From Fremontodendron californicum (lineage: Eukaryota > Streptophyta > Magnoliopsida > Malvales > Malvaceae): DNA of 64,000 nt. Below are positions 11,701 through 23,600 of the stretch, piece after piece; position 1 is the stretch's first letter, and each line of letters begins with the position of its first letter. The stretch spans positions 21,307,010 to 21,371,009 of the forward strand of contig JAULJL010000002.1 of NCBI GenBank assembly GCA_030761205.1, in the 5' to 3' direction. The position numbers were made by a program, and so were the translations under genes. The notes under the pieces are model-generated. The model was given only the letters and a program-made list of their open reading frames with translations. It was not told the DNA's origin and did no database searches.

Positions 11701-14700
11701 GTGCTCCCTTCTGCTTTTTGATAGAGTTGACCATTTAAGCAGCTAGAAGAAAAATATATCATTAAGATCTTAGTAAAAGAAATTACAGAAGAAAACCTAA
11801 TATCCATTTTCGAAAAGTAATGTTACCAAATGACTTAAGAAAAAGCAAGTTTATGCTGGTTTAATTAGAATGGTTAGGATGCTATTTGGTCTCTATAACC
11901 CTTTAAACACATTCAAGCAAGTTAAAACTAAGGCACTAAAGCTTTTCTTGAACTTGTTGGTGGATGTTTATCTTGATGTCATCTTAATTTATAGTAAACC
12001 TAAGGAAGAACACTCACTTTTGGAAAGTTTTATAAGCTATCCTTAGAGAGAAACTCTTTATAAACTTGAACAAGTTCTCTTTCTTGTGCTATGAGGTAGT
12101 GTTTTAGGGATTTATTATCTTTGGCAGATGGATTTTAACTAGATCCAGAATAAGGGTGTGCAGTAGAGAGTTGTCAGCTCCTAAATCAATCAAAGAAGTT
12201 TGAAGTTATGATGGGGTAGCTTCATTTTATAGGAGGTTAGTAAGGAATTTCAGTCCTTTATGAGCTCTATCACTAAATGCTTGAAAAGGGAAACCTATGA
12301 ATGACCAAATTCTGCAGAAAGAGAGATTGAACAAATTAAGCTTTTGGTGATAGAAGTGTTGGTTTGTGTACTATTATTAGATTTTGAGAAGTTACTTGTT
12401 GTTAATGTGATGCATCACATGTTGGACTTCGAGTTGTTATTAGTCAAGAGGGGAGACGATACCAGATCAAGGGAATGAAATGAGAAGAACCCTTTAATCA
12501 CACACTCATGTACTTACGCTCACTACTTTGAGGATACAGATACAGCACTCCAAAGATACAAGACAAGGTAGCTTCACACTCTAGGGATACAAAAATCACA
12601 ACCCTAAATAAAAGAGTTTAAGCAAGCTCACCACTCCAATGAAATCCACCCCAGAGATACAAATCTTAAATAGAGAAAGAAAACCAGAAGGTTTGTTTTA
12701 CTCAAATTACACTCTCCCAATTACAATACATGATGGGATATTTATAGATGAGCTTGGAACATCTCTGCAAGAATAGTATAAGCTAGTAAAATGTGCAAAT
12801 GCAATTATACTGCTTTGAATTATTGTGGAAAAGTATTCTAAAAGCTCATACAATTCTCATAGAGTGCTAGAACAACTTTACTGCAAATCATTAGTTCCAG
12901 CAGCAATTATGGCAACCATTGGTCAAATGTGTAGGCTGGAACTTTGACCAAAGATTCCTCCCAATATGTGGCTGGTTGTCCAAAATTGCACTCACCAAAA
13001 ATTGTAGTTGGGCATTGCTTTGGTTGAAAATTTAGATTGGTTGGAAGATAACCCTTCATTAGTTTTGGGCTTGTGTTTGAATTCAAAAGGCTTAGGTTCA
13101 GAAGTTGCTCCCATATCAATCTCCTCCGATTGAAAAGGACTCGACCTTGAATCCTCAAATTCTTCATCTTCATAGTATGGAGAGAAGTCAAACACATCGA
13201 AAGTGGCTGAACTCTAATCTCCTTGTAGCTCAATTTTGCAAGCATTTTCCTCAATCTGCTAGATAACTCTAAATGGTCCAACATCTCGTGACAAAAGCTT
13301 AGAATGATTCCTACCAAGGAACCTCATTTTCCTAAAATGAATCCAAACCAAGTCACCCTCCTAGAATGCAGCTGGTTTTCTGTTTTTGTTGGCTTGTGAG
13401 TTGTACTCCTTGGTTTGCTTGAATCTTTTCCCTCTCCTGCTCATGGAGTGTTTAATGCTCATAGCCCGTTCTTCAGCATCACTGCTAATTTACTTCTTGG
13501 TAAGAATAGGAGCCAAGTCTAAGGGACTGATTGGGTCTTGTCCATAGACAATCTAAAATGGACTAATAACTGTTAGTTTGGCTAGATGATCAATTATAAG
13601 CGAACTCAGCATGTGCACGAAATAGATCCCATTTTCGAATGTCTTCTTCACCAAACTTCAAAAGATTACCGAAGCTTCCATCTTGGAAAAACCTATCAAC
13701 AACAACCAAAATGAAGTCCTTCTTCCTTTGTGTCCATGGCAAACCCAAAAATACATGCTAAAATATTCCCAAGGTGAAGCTGGTATTGATAGTGGAGTGT
13801 ACAATAGTATTTTGTCCGTAGCTTGTAGTCTTTGCGCATGAGCAACCACTCGACCTAAGCCTATTGAGTTCATCCAAACACAAGCCCAAATTAACGAAGG
13901 GTGATCTTCCAACCAGCCCAACTCTTCAAAGGCTCAAGTCCAATCTTTGGTGAGAGCAATTCTAGAGCAACCAACCACACATTGGAAAGAATTTATGTTC
14001 AAGGTTCCAGCCTACACACTTGACCAATGGGTGCTATCTAGGAACCATGGATACGTAATACGGGTACGACACGACACGGACACGACGATACGGGAATTTC
14101 TAGAATATTAGGACAGGGGTACGGCAAGACACAACAATAAAAAAATATTTTTTATATAATAATGTACAATAAAAATGTAAAACCGATACCTTTCAATTAA
14201 ATATTAATATGCAAATAACTTTTCAACTTTTTAAAATTATTTTTTAATTTAAAAACTTGGACCTTAAAAAACTCATTAGAACCAAATTGCTCATTGTTGA
14301 TTCCATATTTGGGAGAAAAAAAAAAAAAAACCCTTCATCGCATGTCCGAACATGTCCATCCGTGTGCGAACTTGTCCAACTGTGTATTGACCTTGTTTTG
14401 ACTGTTTCATTTTTTTATTTTTTTGATGTGTCCAACACGTATTTTGCTATGTCGAAGCCGTGTCCGACGCTTGGACACTCCCCTATCAAAAGTGTCCGTG
14501 CTTCATAGGGTGCCATAATTGCTGCTGGAACTAATGATTTGAAATAATGTTATTCTAGTACCTATGGGAACCCTATGAGCTTTTAAAATGTGTCCATAAT
14601 AATTCCTAGCAGTATAATTCTGTTTGCACATTTTACTAGGCTTTTTCTATTCTCGAAGGGATGTTCCAAGCTCACTTATAAATATGTGATCGTGTATTGT

Positions 14701-17279
14701 AAATGACAAAGTGTAATTAATGTAAAATAAACCTTGTGGTTTTCTCTATTTAAGTTCTGTATTTCTTCGGTGTATTTCCTTAAAGTGGTGAACTTGCTTA
14801 AACTATTTTCTTTAGGGTAGTCATTTCTATATCCTTAGAGTGTGGAGTTACGTTGTCTTGTATTTTTGGAGCAGTGTATCTGTTTCCTTAAAGTGGTAAA
14901 CCTAACAATTATTTGTGGATGTGTGATTAAGGGGTTCTTCTCATTTCATTCCTTTTATTTGATATCAACTCCAGAGCTCAAGAACGTGCTATACCTGGTA
15001 TGTTTAAAGGCTTTCAATCTATTCCAAATTTGGATGCGAATTATTGTGTTCCTAATCTTTATCATGGCTGTTCACGGGAGAATACTTAGAATAGAATAAG
15101 CATGTGAAAAAGATGTTCATGATCTGGAAATGGATGAAATCAGAAGAACAGTTCAAGAACTCCAACAACGTCTTGATCATTATGAGGGTCGTAATTCTAT
15201 TAGAAAATCTAATTGTGACATCCAACAATCAATGGGATGGTTATAACCCTTTCTGTCCAAATGTAAAGGGTTCTTCTCATTTCATTCCCTTGATCCAGTA
15301 TCAGGAGACTAGTAGAAATAATGAGCAATCAAGTTACTGGCTTTGAAGAACTAAAAAATCATTACTTAAGTGATCCTTATTCAACTTTATTATGTAGGAG
15401 TTGACTATAGCAGCTAGTGAGAATACTTGTATTGAAGAAGATGAACTGAAAAGGACTGAAGCTACCAAAATTATTACTAATGAGGAGGGCATTTTGTCAA
15501 CCTGAGGAGGTTGATGCAAGAGCAACCCAAAAGTTATCTAAATTAGTTATTTTGAAATGTTCTTTTATTTTGTCATTTTACTTTGGTTTATGGTTAGTAA
15601 TTAAATATTTATTTGATTGAGTGATCCTGTGACAAGCATGTGATCTTTCAATGAGTTTAAATTGCTAGGATTAAAAGTGGTTTATATATCCAAGGGCCAC
15701 AATGAAAAACTACTATAATACGTATAAATAGACTTTTAGACACACTAGATAGTTATATTATAGTTGAATATGATTTGCTAAGAGGTTTTACAACTTGAGT
15801 TTACATTAATTTTAGCCTCTGTTCTGTTTTCTTTCACTGTTTTGGTTTTGTTTTTGTTTTTATTGTTTCTATTTCCACAGTGCACCACATCTCATAATGC
15901 CAGAAACAATTCAGTTTGTGCTCCTGTTTGCTTTTTGATATATTGACCACGTAGCTAGAAATAAAAATATCTCATTAAGTTTCTAGCAAAGAACTCAAGC
16001 AAAAGCAAGTTTTTTCTGATAATCTGATTTACTCAGTCAGGTATAACAAAATTGCCTTCACATCCAGCTTTCCTTGCCGCTTGCAATAAGGCAATATACA
16101 TCTTGTTCTAAATGCAAATAACATCATATATAGAGAAAAATAACTGTGAGACAGGGAAAGTTTACTGATCAAATTAGGGCCATTAAAAGTCAAAACCATA
16201 TATCAGTGTCACGAGTATCTGCCTAAAGAATGCCATTCATTTTTCTGCAGCATCCTTTATGCTTGCGCCTAAGTTGCTCATCATCAGTATTAGCATGAAC
16301 AAACTCTTGTCCAAGAACATAACATTAATTTAAGTCTTTCTCTCCCACTTACAGCACCTATGCTGAAACAGACCTGTTCTTTAAAATGTTATTGATCACT
16401 AATCTGATCCATGAGCAGTTAATATTCATCCAGAAGCAGCTAATTAGACACTCTAATATTCAAGGAACAAAAGAATATATTACTCTGCTAGATTAAATCA
16501 TATAACAATTTGATGCTGACCAAACTAAGCATGAGCAGACATCGCTGAATTAAGCAAGATATTTTCCCATAACATCAACCTTCTCTGCCAACATATATAT
16601 CGTTTAAGATTTCCCATCCATTAACAAGTACACATTTAAACTCCGTTAGTGCAATTTCCCTCAACAGGCAACCAATCCCTCTTGCAAATTCCAATCCAAA
16701 AACTCAATGATTATCAACTTCATAAAAAGCGACAATGAGCAAAGTAGGAAAGCTTCGCATATGTGAGTAAAAATCTAACTTGAGTCCAGATATTCAATTT
16801 TTTTTAGACAATAATTAAGCTAAAATTTCAATTAAAAAAAATATCAAATTCAGCCTTTTCTTTTGTTTTATAGCAACTTTATAGGAAATAAAAGAACAAT
16901 AACCAACATAACCAACAACAGTAACAATGAAACCAAGCCTTAAATCACCAGAAGCAAGCAATTACGAAAGTTGTAAAGAAAAATTAGGTTTTATTTCGTT
17001 GGTACCAGGTCTATCCTCGATGGCGGAAGCGCTGGTGATTTTACTAAAGTCTTGTTGTCGATTTTCTTTGACATCATCATTAACGGCAGCGAAACAAACG
17101 GCTTTACCAAAACCTTTCCTTCTCCGCGAAGCACCGAATTCCAGCCTCCCTCTCCTTAAATCGCTGAATTTAAGAGAGTTGAGCTTGAGCTGAGTCCTGG
17201 TAGACTCGACGAGTTTGAAACAGCTTTTGTTGAGCTGCAAATGGGAGATTAGAGCAGCGCTGGTGCTCGTGCTTCCCAT
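8789..17279 (-). CDS. TATC: Sec-independent protein translocase TatC, chloroplastic
   Basis: Four exons on the minus strand: 17279-17006, 10399-10095, 9559-9269, 8998-8789; 359 codons plus stop. TatC is the multispanning receptor subunit of the thylakoid twin-arginine (delta-pH) pathway; with Hcf106/TatB it binds Arg-Arg signal peptides and recruits Tha4/TatA. Residues 1 to about 60 are rich in Ser, Thr, Arg and Lys and read as a chloroplast transit peptide. The family-wide N-terminal motif HLEELRQR is at 135-142, followed by six hydrophobic spans. Exon 3 has LYEIIAFVIPGL and the conserved KAERR loop; exon 4 has DQMLSIWRYVVVGA, TPSTDP and the terminal KLTGR. All junctions keep frame (phases 1, 0, 0). 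Intron 1 is 6.6 kb and full of transposon debris. Frame intact; annotation very secure, though the exact exon-2 acceptor (an alternative lies 30 nt upstream but reads into a stop) is by inspection. Confidence 0.95.
11880..12470 (+). pseudogene. Ty3/gypsy RT-RNase H remnant in tatC intron 1
   Basis: Read across frames, this stretch spells a degraded gypsy reverse transcriptase and RNase H start: a VDVYLDVILIYS-like segment near 11955 (YLDD with the second Asp lost), then EEHSLLE-like, NLNKFSFL-like, YRRLVRNFSPL-like (near 12230-12260), and a FEKLLVVNV-like RNase H segment near 12390. Many stops and frameshifts. On the tatC antisense strand, i.e. opposite to the host gene. Dead. Confidence 0.6.
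12480..12912 (-). repeat. Gypsy LTR, minus-orientation copy
   Basis: About 430 bp that matches, in reverse complement, the sequence at 14508-14960. Shared landmarks are TGCCATAATTGCTGCTGG at the outer end, CAAGCTCATCTATAAATA (TATA box) in the middle, and TTCTTCTCATTTCATTCC at the inner end followed by a degenerate TGGTATC primer-site start. It lies just downstream (on the minus strand) of an integrase remnant, the position expected of a 3' LTR. Confidence 0.65.
12913..13925 (-). pseudogene. Gypsy integrase C-terminal remnant
   Basis: The minus strand reads as the end of a gypsy integrase: an SIPASPWE-like segment and a SKM core near 13680-13790 (catalytic-core start), then a GDLVWIHFRK-like segment, a FLGRNH / SRDVGPF-like segment near 13270-13330, and FDFSPYYEDEEFEDSRS near 13130-13190, which corresponds to the usual DLSPYY boundary after the integrase C-terminal domain. 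Broken by several stops and frameshifts. Followed by the minus-oriented LTR. Dead copy inside tatC intron 1, same orientation as tatC. Confidence 0.6.
13926..14037 (+). pseudogene. 3' terminal piece of the plus-oriented gypsy copy
   Basis: Reverse-complement match to the region just upstream of the minus LTR: TTCCAGCCTACACACTTGAC here versus its counterpart at 12925-12950. It is the end of the element's coding/PPT region, oriented plus, so the junction near 13925 joins two copies of one family in inverted orientation. Confidence 0.5.
14038..14507. mobile_element. Mutator-like MITE inserted at the gypsy LTR edge
   Basis: About 470 bp rich in GACACG/GTGTCC motifs near both ends, with weak terminal inverted similarity (GGAACCATGGATACG versus the reverse complement TGAAGCACGGACAC). 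Flanked by a 9-bp near-duplication GGGTGCTAT (14029-14037) and GGGTGCCAT (14508-14516), the Mutator/MULE size. The inverted sister gypsy copy (12900-12920) has only one such block, acting as an empty site. No coding capacity. Confidence 0.6.
14508..14960 (+). repeat. Gypsy LTR, plus-orientation copy
   Basis: Inverted counterpart of 12480-12912: same TGCCATAATTGCTGCTGG start, a TTATAAATA TATA box near 14680, and the TTCTTCTCATTTCATTCC end. A degenerate tRNA-Met-type primer site (TGATATCAACTCCAGAGC) follows near 14960-14977. Downstream gag-like sequence means this LTR may have been shared by two tandem copies. Confidence 0.6.
14990..15350 (+). pseudogene. Gypsy gag N-terminal remnant
   Basis: After the primer-site-like sequence, a degraded reading frame near 15125-15240 includes DEIRRTVQELQQRLDHYEG, a coiled-coil type N-terminus common in gypsy gag proteins. 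About 30 nt later the LTR-end block TTCTTCTCATTTCATTCC recurs at 15272-15289, followed by a CAGTATCAGG primer-site-like sequence, which suggests a second rearranged junction. No intact ORF. Confidence 0.45.
15351..16990. other. Rest of tatC intron 1 next to exon 1
   Basis: A/T-rich intron sequence, no recognised gene or repeat. Contains one more short stretch (15895-15970) similar to 11680-11760 (both carry ATTCAGTTTGTGCTCC and TTTTTGATA), so part of the intron is duplicated on either side of the gypsy block. Two ORFs of 63-88 codons here have no family resemblance and are taken as chance. Confidence 0.5.
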
Positions 17280-18134
17280 CTCTCTCTTTCTCCCTGTTTT
17301 CGTATGCTTTTTTCCCTTTCTTAATACTAATTTTAGCTTTGATTTTTCTTTTTCTTTTTTTTTTCTCTATTTTCTAGTATTACTACTTAAAGTTTTCAAA
17401 CTGGGATTTGTTATATATACTTAAAAACCTATCTTATTTGTGTTTTTCCTTACGAAGGCTGAACGGTTGGCTATGGTTTCGAACATCCTGATATTTTTCT
17501 CAGAAAGAGAAGGCCTCGGCGCATTTTAGCAAAGATGCATGGAGAAAATTCTATTGAGCGCCTTTGGATAGGATTTCACCATTTTTCGCCTTCCTTTGTC
17601 GAGTAGATATTGTCTTATCCATTTTTGTTTTATTTTTGCAGTATGTTAAAATATCTATCTCTATAAATGTCGGATGCTCCATTTTATTTTTTTTACTAAT
17701 TATTTTTAGTTTAATATTATAAAAATTTTATTATAATTTATTTATAAACATAATTTTAATATATATAATTTTTTAATATGTAAATATATATATATATAAA
17801 GTATATATATATATATATATATATGATTTTAGTATATATATAATATAAATTGAAAATATAAAAATATATATATAATATTTTAAGGGATAAGATAATAATT
17901 TTAAAAAATATGGAGGGACGGAGTCGAGCAAGTGTTTATCAAAATCGTCCCACTCCATCCGGTCTCCACTTTAAAAAAAAAAACAAAATCTCATTTGGAA
18001 CGAATCGATGCGAAATCCGTAAAACGAATCGGGTTTTTTTCATCCCAACTCATAAGTTTAATACGACTCCGAACTGATTTTAGACATTATTTTTTAGCTT
18101 AAACTTAGCTTGATCAAAAAAAAAAAAAAAAATT
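17280..18134. other. tatC 5' flank and promoter region
   Basis: Immediately upstream of the tatC ATG (minus strand) is a GA-rich 5' UTR-like run (17280-17300 on plus reads TCTCTCTTTCTCC). Beyond it are T-rich sequence and long TA microsatellites (17785-17870). No gene seen. The region 17450-17660 is of more even composition but has no readable family. Confidence 0.5.
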
Positions 18135-18257
18135 ATGGCTTAGTTCAGTTGGGTCATGTAATTATTATTAAAAATTAATATCCAATAAATTTAAAATTCG
18201 AATCCTAACATATGTAACCCTTTTTCCTATTTTGAGACTGGGGTGCCAAAAAAAAAA
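18135..18257 (+). repeat. Probable tRNA-derived SINE remnant
   Basis: Shows a Pol III A-box-like TGGCTTAGTTCAGTTGG (18136-18152), a B-box-like ATTCGAATCC (18196-18205) 44 nt later, and a 3' A-tail (18248-18257). The arrangement (tRNA-like head, short body, A-tail) is that of a plant SINE. Length about 120 bp; target duplications not resolved because the left flank is poly-A. Confidence 0.45.
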
Positions 18258-18810
18258 GCTATGTAGAAGATAAGGTCATCCATCTTAAGATAAATAGTAG
18301 TATCTATAATTTCTACATTGGTCCTAGGATTGATACATCTAAGGTGAATGTTATGGATATATGCTCTGACTTCAAATGATGTGGGAAACAAAAAAATTTC
18401 AGTTCTATTTTATATTCAACCCAAGGCAATGCTTTGTACAAGAACTCAACCCCCGCTCTCAGCTCTGCATATATATAATCAAGCATTACAAAACTGTTAT
18501 GTCTTTGTTCCCTAGCTCAATTAGGCCCTGCATATGCTCAATGATGTGGACTGGTACCGAAACCAAGATATCAGCATTTCTATCTCCAAGCTTATTATCA
18601 TCAATTAGGACAAAGCAAAACATTCAAATTAAGAAAAAAAATATAAATGATACACCTTAGAAAGTGCAGGATGTGATATATCTGCATATGCCACGCAAAT
18701 TGCTATCTGAACTAGAGCTTGCTGTGCACAGTTAAGGGAAATGAAAAATAGGTGCAAAGCAGTATAATTTTTGCATATAAAGTGGAGAGATGTTGATTGA
18801 ATGTTGTTCT
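18258..18810. other. Intergenic flank left of copia element 1
   Basis: No gene recognised. Ends in GTTCT (18806-18810), the left copy of the 5-bp target duplication of the copia element that follows; the sequence resumes after 26139. Confidence 0.5.
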
Positions 18811-19596
18811 TGTTAGATATCATAGTATATATTAAGTGTGTATATATACGAAATACATATTCTAATACGTAGGTTGTCGTAGTAAGATACACGGTGTATA
18901 TTTACGTACACAAATGATATCAAAGTGAATGAGAAATTAGTCTCATTATTTACCCACTTGAAGAGGAAGGAAAGTTGGTTGAAGGTATGTGTGGTAGTCA
19001 ATCCCACATAGGACTAAGAATGACTTTAGCTTATAATTTATATAAGCTAGAGTGTCATGATGGGTTGGGCCCCAAGGGGCACCAAGTTTTTGTGGAGGGT
19101 GAGGACCTACACAACTTGGGCTAGACTACACGCGCGCCACCGAGCTGGGCTGGGCTGGGTTGGGTCGGGTTTGGGTCAGTAAATAATTTTTTACTGCCCA
19201 ACCGGCTTAATTTTGTCCAAACCGAACCAACTCAAATCCAACCAGCTTTATGTTTGTCCGAATAATAATGTGTCTGTTCTGTTCCTTGCCTTTCTCTGTA
19301 TCTATAAATAGGAGTGTTTGTATCTGTTTCTACTCACTAATTCACCGAAAATATTCTTGCCTTCTGAGAGATACTTCAACATTCTTCTGTTCGCTGTGTT
19401 GCATCCGGGTGTGCTCTCATTTGCAATGTATATCGAGAAAACCTGGGAGACGCTTTGCATCGATACTGTAAGCACCTTAGACAGGCAAAAAACGTCTTAA
19501 GGTTAAAGGTCCAACCTTGACTCGATATTGATTTTTTCAAATCAATTATTGTAAGTGTCTTTATTCGATTTTGCATACTTGTTGTAATCTGCTTCA

Positions 19597-19630
<34 letters not shown>

Positions 19631-19689
19631 AGTTCTTCTTTTACTTTCTGTTTTTATTTCACAGTATATTGCATATATTTATTCCAACA
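18811..19689 (+). repeat. 5' LTR of copia element 1
   Basis: 879 bp. TATA box TATAAATA at 19303-19310, so transcription should start about 25-35 nt later. It is shorter than the 3' LTR (1012 bp), mainly because about 110 bp just upstream of the TATA box, present at about 25620-25765 in the 3' LTR, is missing here. An AT microsatellite sits near the end (19599-19628). Confidence 0.93.
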
Positions 19690-19691
19690 TT

Positions 19692-19706
19692 CTTAAGACG
19701 TTTTTG
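19692..19706 (+). promoter_or_regulatory. Non-canonical primer-binding site, complementary to own LTR
   Basis: CTTAAGACGTTTTTG begins 2 nt after the LTR, where a primer-binding site is expected, but it lacks the TGG that pairs with tRNA 3' CCA. Its reverse complement matches the LTR segment CAAAAAACGTCTTAAG at 19486-19501 over 14 perfect bases (one extra A in the LTR run). The same segment occurs in the 3' LTR near 25957-25972. Self-priming or a strong leader stem are both possible readings. Confidence 0.5.
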
Positions 19707-20649
19707 TTTCTGCTTTATTTGTTATATACTGTGTTTGAAGATTGTTACGGTATATGTTTACATTCTGTCTTTACTGTATGATTTGTTTCTTTACTGTATG
19801 ATTTGTTAAGACGAGTTTCGCTTTTTGTTTTATTACTGTTTCGGTCATTAAGAAAGAATTTTTCTATGCCGACCGTTTCAAATGTTTTATTACTGTTTCG
19901 AGCGTTATTTTCTTAGAATCTGAATAGTGGTTTGGTCGGGTCCTAACCAATGCCATTATTTTAGTTCGTTTCTATTTGTTTAGTAACAGTTTCGGTACTG
20001 TTTGTAACATTGTGATGATTCGGTAACTGTGTATCTTTATTGGTTTTATTATATTTGTTAAGCATATATTCTTATTCTGTTTGTTGAATGTATATTATTT
20101 TTGTACGTACTTTGATTTTTGTTTCTTACAGCTTTTCATAATATATATATATTGTTTGATTGATGATTTTATTGTTACTGATTGTTATAATATATTTATA
20201 TATATTGTTTGGTATATTTTTATATCAATTGTTTTGGTTTGTTTTCGTTCATACTGTTTATATATATTGAAAGCTTACATTGTCTGTATTGTTTTAGAAC
20301 ATACATATTTTTATATATTTATATATATATATATTTGTGTTGTTGCTTATATTATATATATATATATATATATATTTCATATTTTTATATATTTGTTCTA
20401 ATATATATTAGTGTGTATATATTATATATTACTCTATTGTGTTGATTGGGTTTTTCCTTTCTTACTGTTTCTATATATATTATATATTGTTTCGGTGATA
20501 ATATATATTGTTTATATATATTTTTTGAATATTTAGATTTTGTAATATTTTTATACTACAAGTGTTTATTCTTAGTTACATTATTTTTGTAGTATAATTA
20601 TATTTGTATATTTTGTATACAAGTTGATCCTATTATTCTTGAATAATAG

Positions 20650-23600
20650 ATGGCCGAAACATCTACCGGTATTGCTAAAGCGCCCGTAGCGCCACAACCT
20701 CTACATGTAACACATGGTGAGAAACCCGAGAAGTTCAATGGTCAAGACTTCAAACGATGGCAGCAAAAGATGCTGTTCTATTTGACCACCCTCAATCTAG
20801 CCAAGTTCTTACGGGAGGAGGCCCCGACTTTGAATGAGGGAGAGACCGATACTACAATGGTAGCCTCGGTAGATGCATGGAAGCATTCTGTCTTCCTATG
20901 CAAGAACTACATCCTCAATGGTTTGGACAACACGTTATACAACGTGTATAGTCCAATAAAGACAGCGAGAGAGCTGTGGGAGTCCTTGGAAAGGAAATAC
21001 AGAACCGAGGATGCTGGCACAAGGAAATTTGTGGTTGGCCGGTTTCTGGATTTTAAGATGGTGGACTCGAAAACCATTATTAGTCAAGTTCAAGAGTTTC
21101 AATTGATTCTCCATGAGATCTTTGCCGAGAGAATGACTCTTAGTGAATCATTCGAAACGGCAACTTTGATAGAGAAACTCCCTCCTTCGTGGAAGGATTT
21201 CAAGAACTATCTAAAGCACAAACGAAAGGAGATGTCTTTAGAGGACTTGATTGTTCGATTGAGAATCGAGGAGGATAATCGTAGTTCAGAGAAGAGGGTC
21301 ATGGTCCAGACCATGGAAGCCAAAGCGAATGTTGTTGAACATTCGAAAAAGACCAACAAGAGGAAATTCGTTGGTTCAAGTTCTTCCCAAGCAAAGAAGG
21401 GAACGGATTTTAGAAAGTTCACGGGAAATTGTTTCAACTGCAACAAGCCCGAACACCGTGCAAAGGACTGCCGACAGAACAAGAGGAAGAAAGCTCAAGC
21501 CAACCTAGTTGATGATTTTGAGCTTGCTGTTGTTTCACAAGTGAACTTGGTGGAAAACCCTAAGACATGGTGGGTTGATACCGGGGCCACTTCTCACGTA
21601 TGTTCTGAAAGGAAGAGTTTCTCCGAATATAAAGAAGCTGCTAATGATGAGCAACTATATATGGGAAACTCTACGGCTTGCAAGGTACGAGGCCATGGAA
21701 AGGTGGTACTCAAGATGACCTCCGGGAAGCAACTCACATTGAACAATGTTGTTCATGCTCCCGAAATCCGAAAGAATTTGGTTTCCGGCTCTTTATTGAG
21801 CAAGAATGGGTTTAGGCTCGTATTCGAGTCTGATAAATTTGTACTCACCAAGAGTGGGATATTTGTGGGAAGGGGATATCTATGTGATGGGTTTTTTAAG
21901 CTCAATGTTATGACAATTGTACCCAAGAATAAGATTATTAATAATAATATTTCTTCTGTTTACATGGTTGAGTCCCCTACTTTATGGCATGGTAGATTAG
22001 GTCAAGTAAATTACAAAACCTTACAGAAAATCAGCAATTTGGATTTACTTCCGAAATTTGTCATTGACAAGAATCACAAATGTGAAATTTGTGTAGAATC
22101 CAAATTAGCTAAGGCTTCTTTCTATTCAATAGAAAGAAGTAGTGAACCTCTAGAGTTAATTCACACTGATATTTGTGATTTAAAATTTGTGCAAACTAGA
22201 GGTGGTAAAAAGTATTTTATTACTTTTATAGATGATTGCACACGATATTGTTATGTCTATTTGCTAAAAAGCAAAGACGAGGCCTTGGAAGCATTTAAGC
22301 TCTTTAAGAATGAGGTTGAAAATCAACTAAGCAAGAAAATAAAGAAAATAAGGAGTGATAGAGGTGGTGAATATGATTCATTTTTTAATGAATTCTGTTC
22401 GGAAAATGGAATCATCCATCAAACCACTGCTCCTTATTCACCTCAACAAAATGGTATTGCAGAACGCAAGAACCGAACGTTGAAAGAAATGATGAACGCT
22501 TTGTTGATAAGTTCAGGGTTACCTCAGAACTTGTGGGGGGAAGCTATCTTATCAGCTAATTATATTTTAAATAAAATACCCCAAAAGAAATTAGACAAGA
22601 CACCGTATGAATTGTGGAAGGGTCTAAGACCAAACTACAAATACATGAAAGTGTGGGGGTGTCTTGCGAAGGTAGCCGTTCCTCCACCTAAAAAGGTCAA
22701 GATAGGACCTAAAACTATTGATTGCGTATTCATTGGATATGCAAACAATAGTGCTGCTTACCATTTTCTTGTATTTAAGTCGGACATTCCCGATATTCAT
22801 ATCAATACGATAATGGAATCGAGGAATGCTTCGTTCTTTGAAGATGTTCTTCCTTATAAGGAAAAACAAGAAAACAAGACTGCAAAGAGAACTCATGAGT
22901 CCTCGAGTAGTAATCCACATATGGATGAAGAGGAACAAGAGGAACCTAGAAGGAGCAAACGGGCTAAAGTACCGACTACTTATAGTCCAGATTTTCTAAC
23001 ATATTTGTTAGAAAATGAACCTCAAACTTTTAGCGAGGCTATGACATCTCCAGAAACACAATTCTGGAAAGAGGCTGTTAACAATGAAATAGAATCCATC
23101 ATGCAAAATCATACATGGGAACTGGTGGATCTTCTTCAAGGGCATAAGCCTTTAGGATCCAAATGGATATTTAAGAGGAAGATGAAAGTAGATGGAACGA
23201 TTGATAAATATAAAGCCCGGCTTGTAATAAAAGGATATAGGCAAAAGGAAGGGCTCGATTATTTTGATACGTATTCACCAGTTATGAGAATAACATCTAT
23301 TCGAATGTTAATAGCTATAGCAGCTCTTAACAATCTCGTTATACACCAAATGGATGTTAAGACAGCTTTCCTAAATGGAGATTTAGACGAAGAAATCTAT
23401 ATGGAACAACCCGAAGGGTTCAAAGTTCCGGGACAGGAAAGGAAGGTCTGTAAACTTGTTAAATCATTATATGGTTTAAAACAAGCTCCTAAACTATGAC
23501 ATCAAAAATCTGACAATACAATGTTGTCAAATGGTTTTCGTATTAATGAATGTGATAAGTGCGTTTACGTAAAAGATACGAATAAGGGATATGTCATTGT

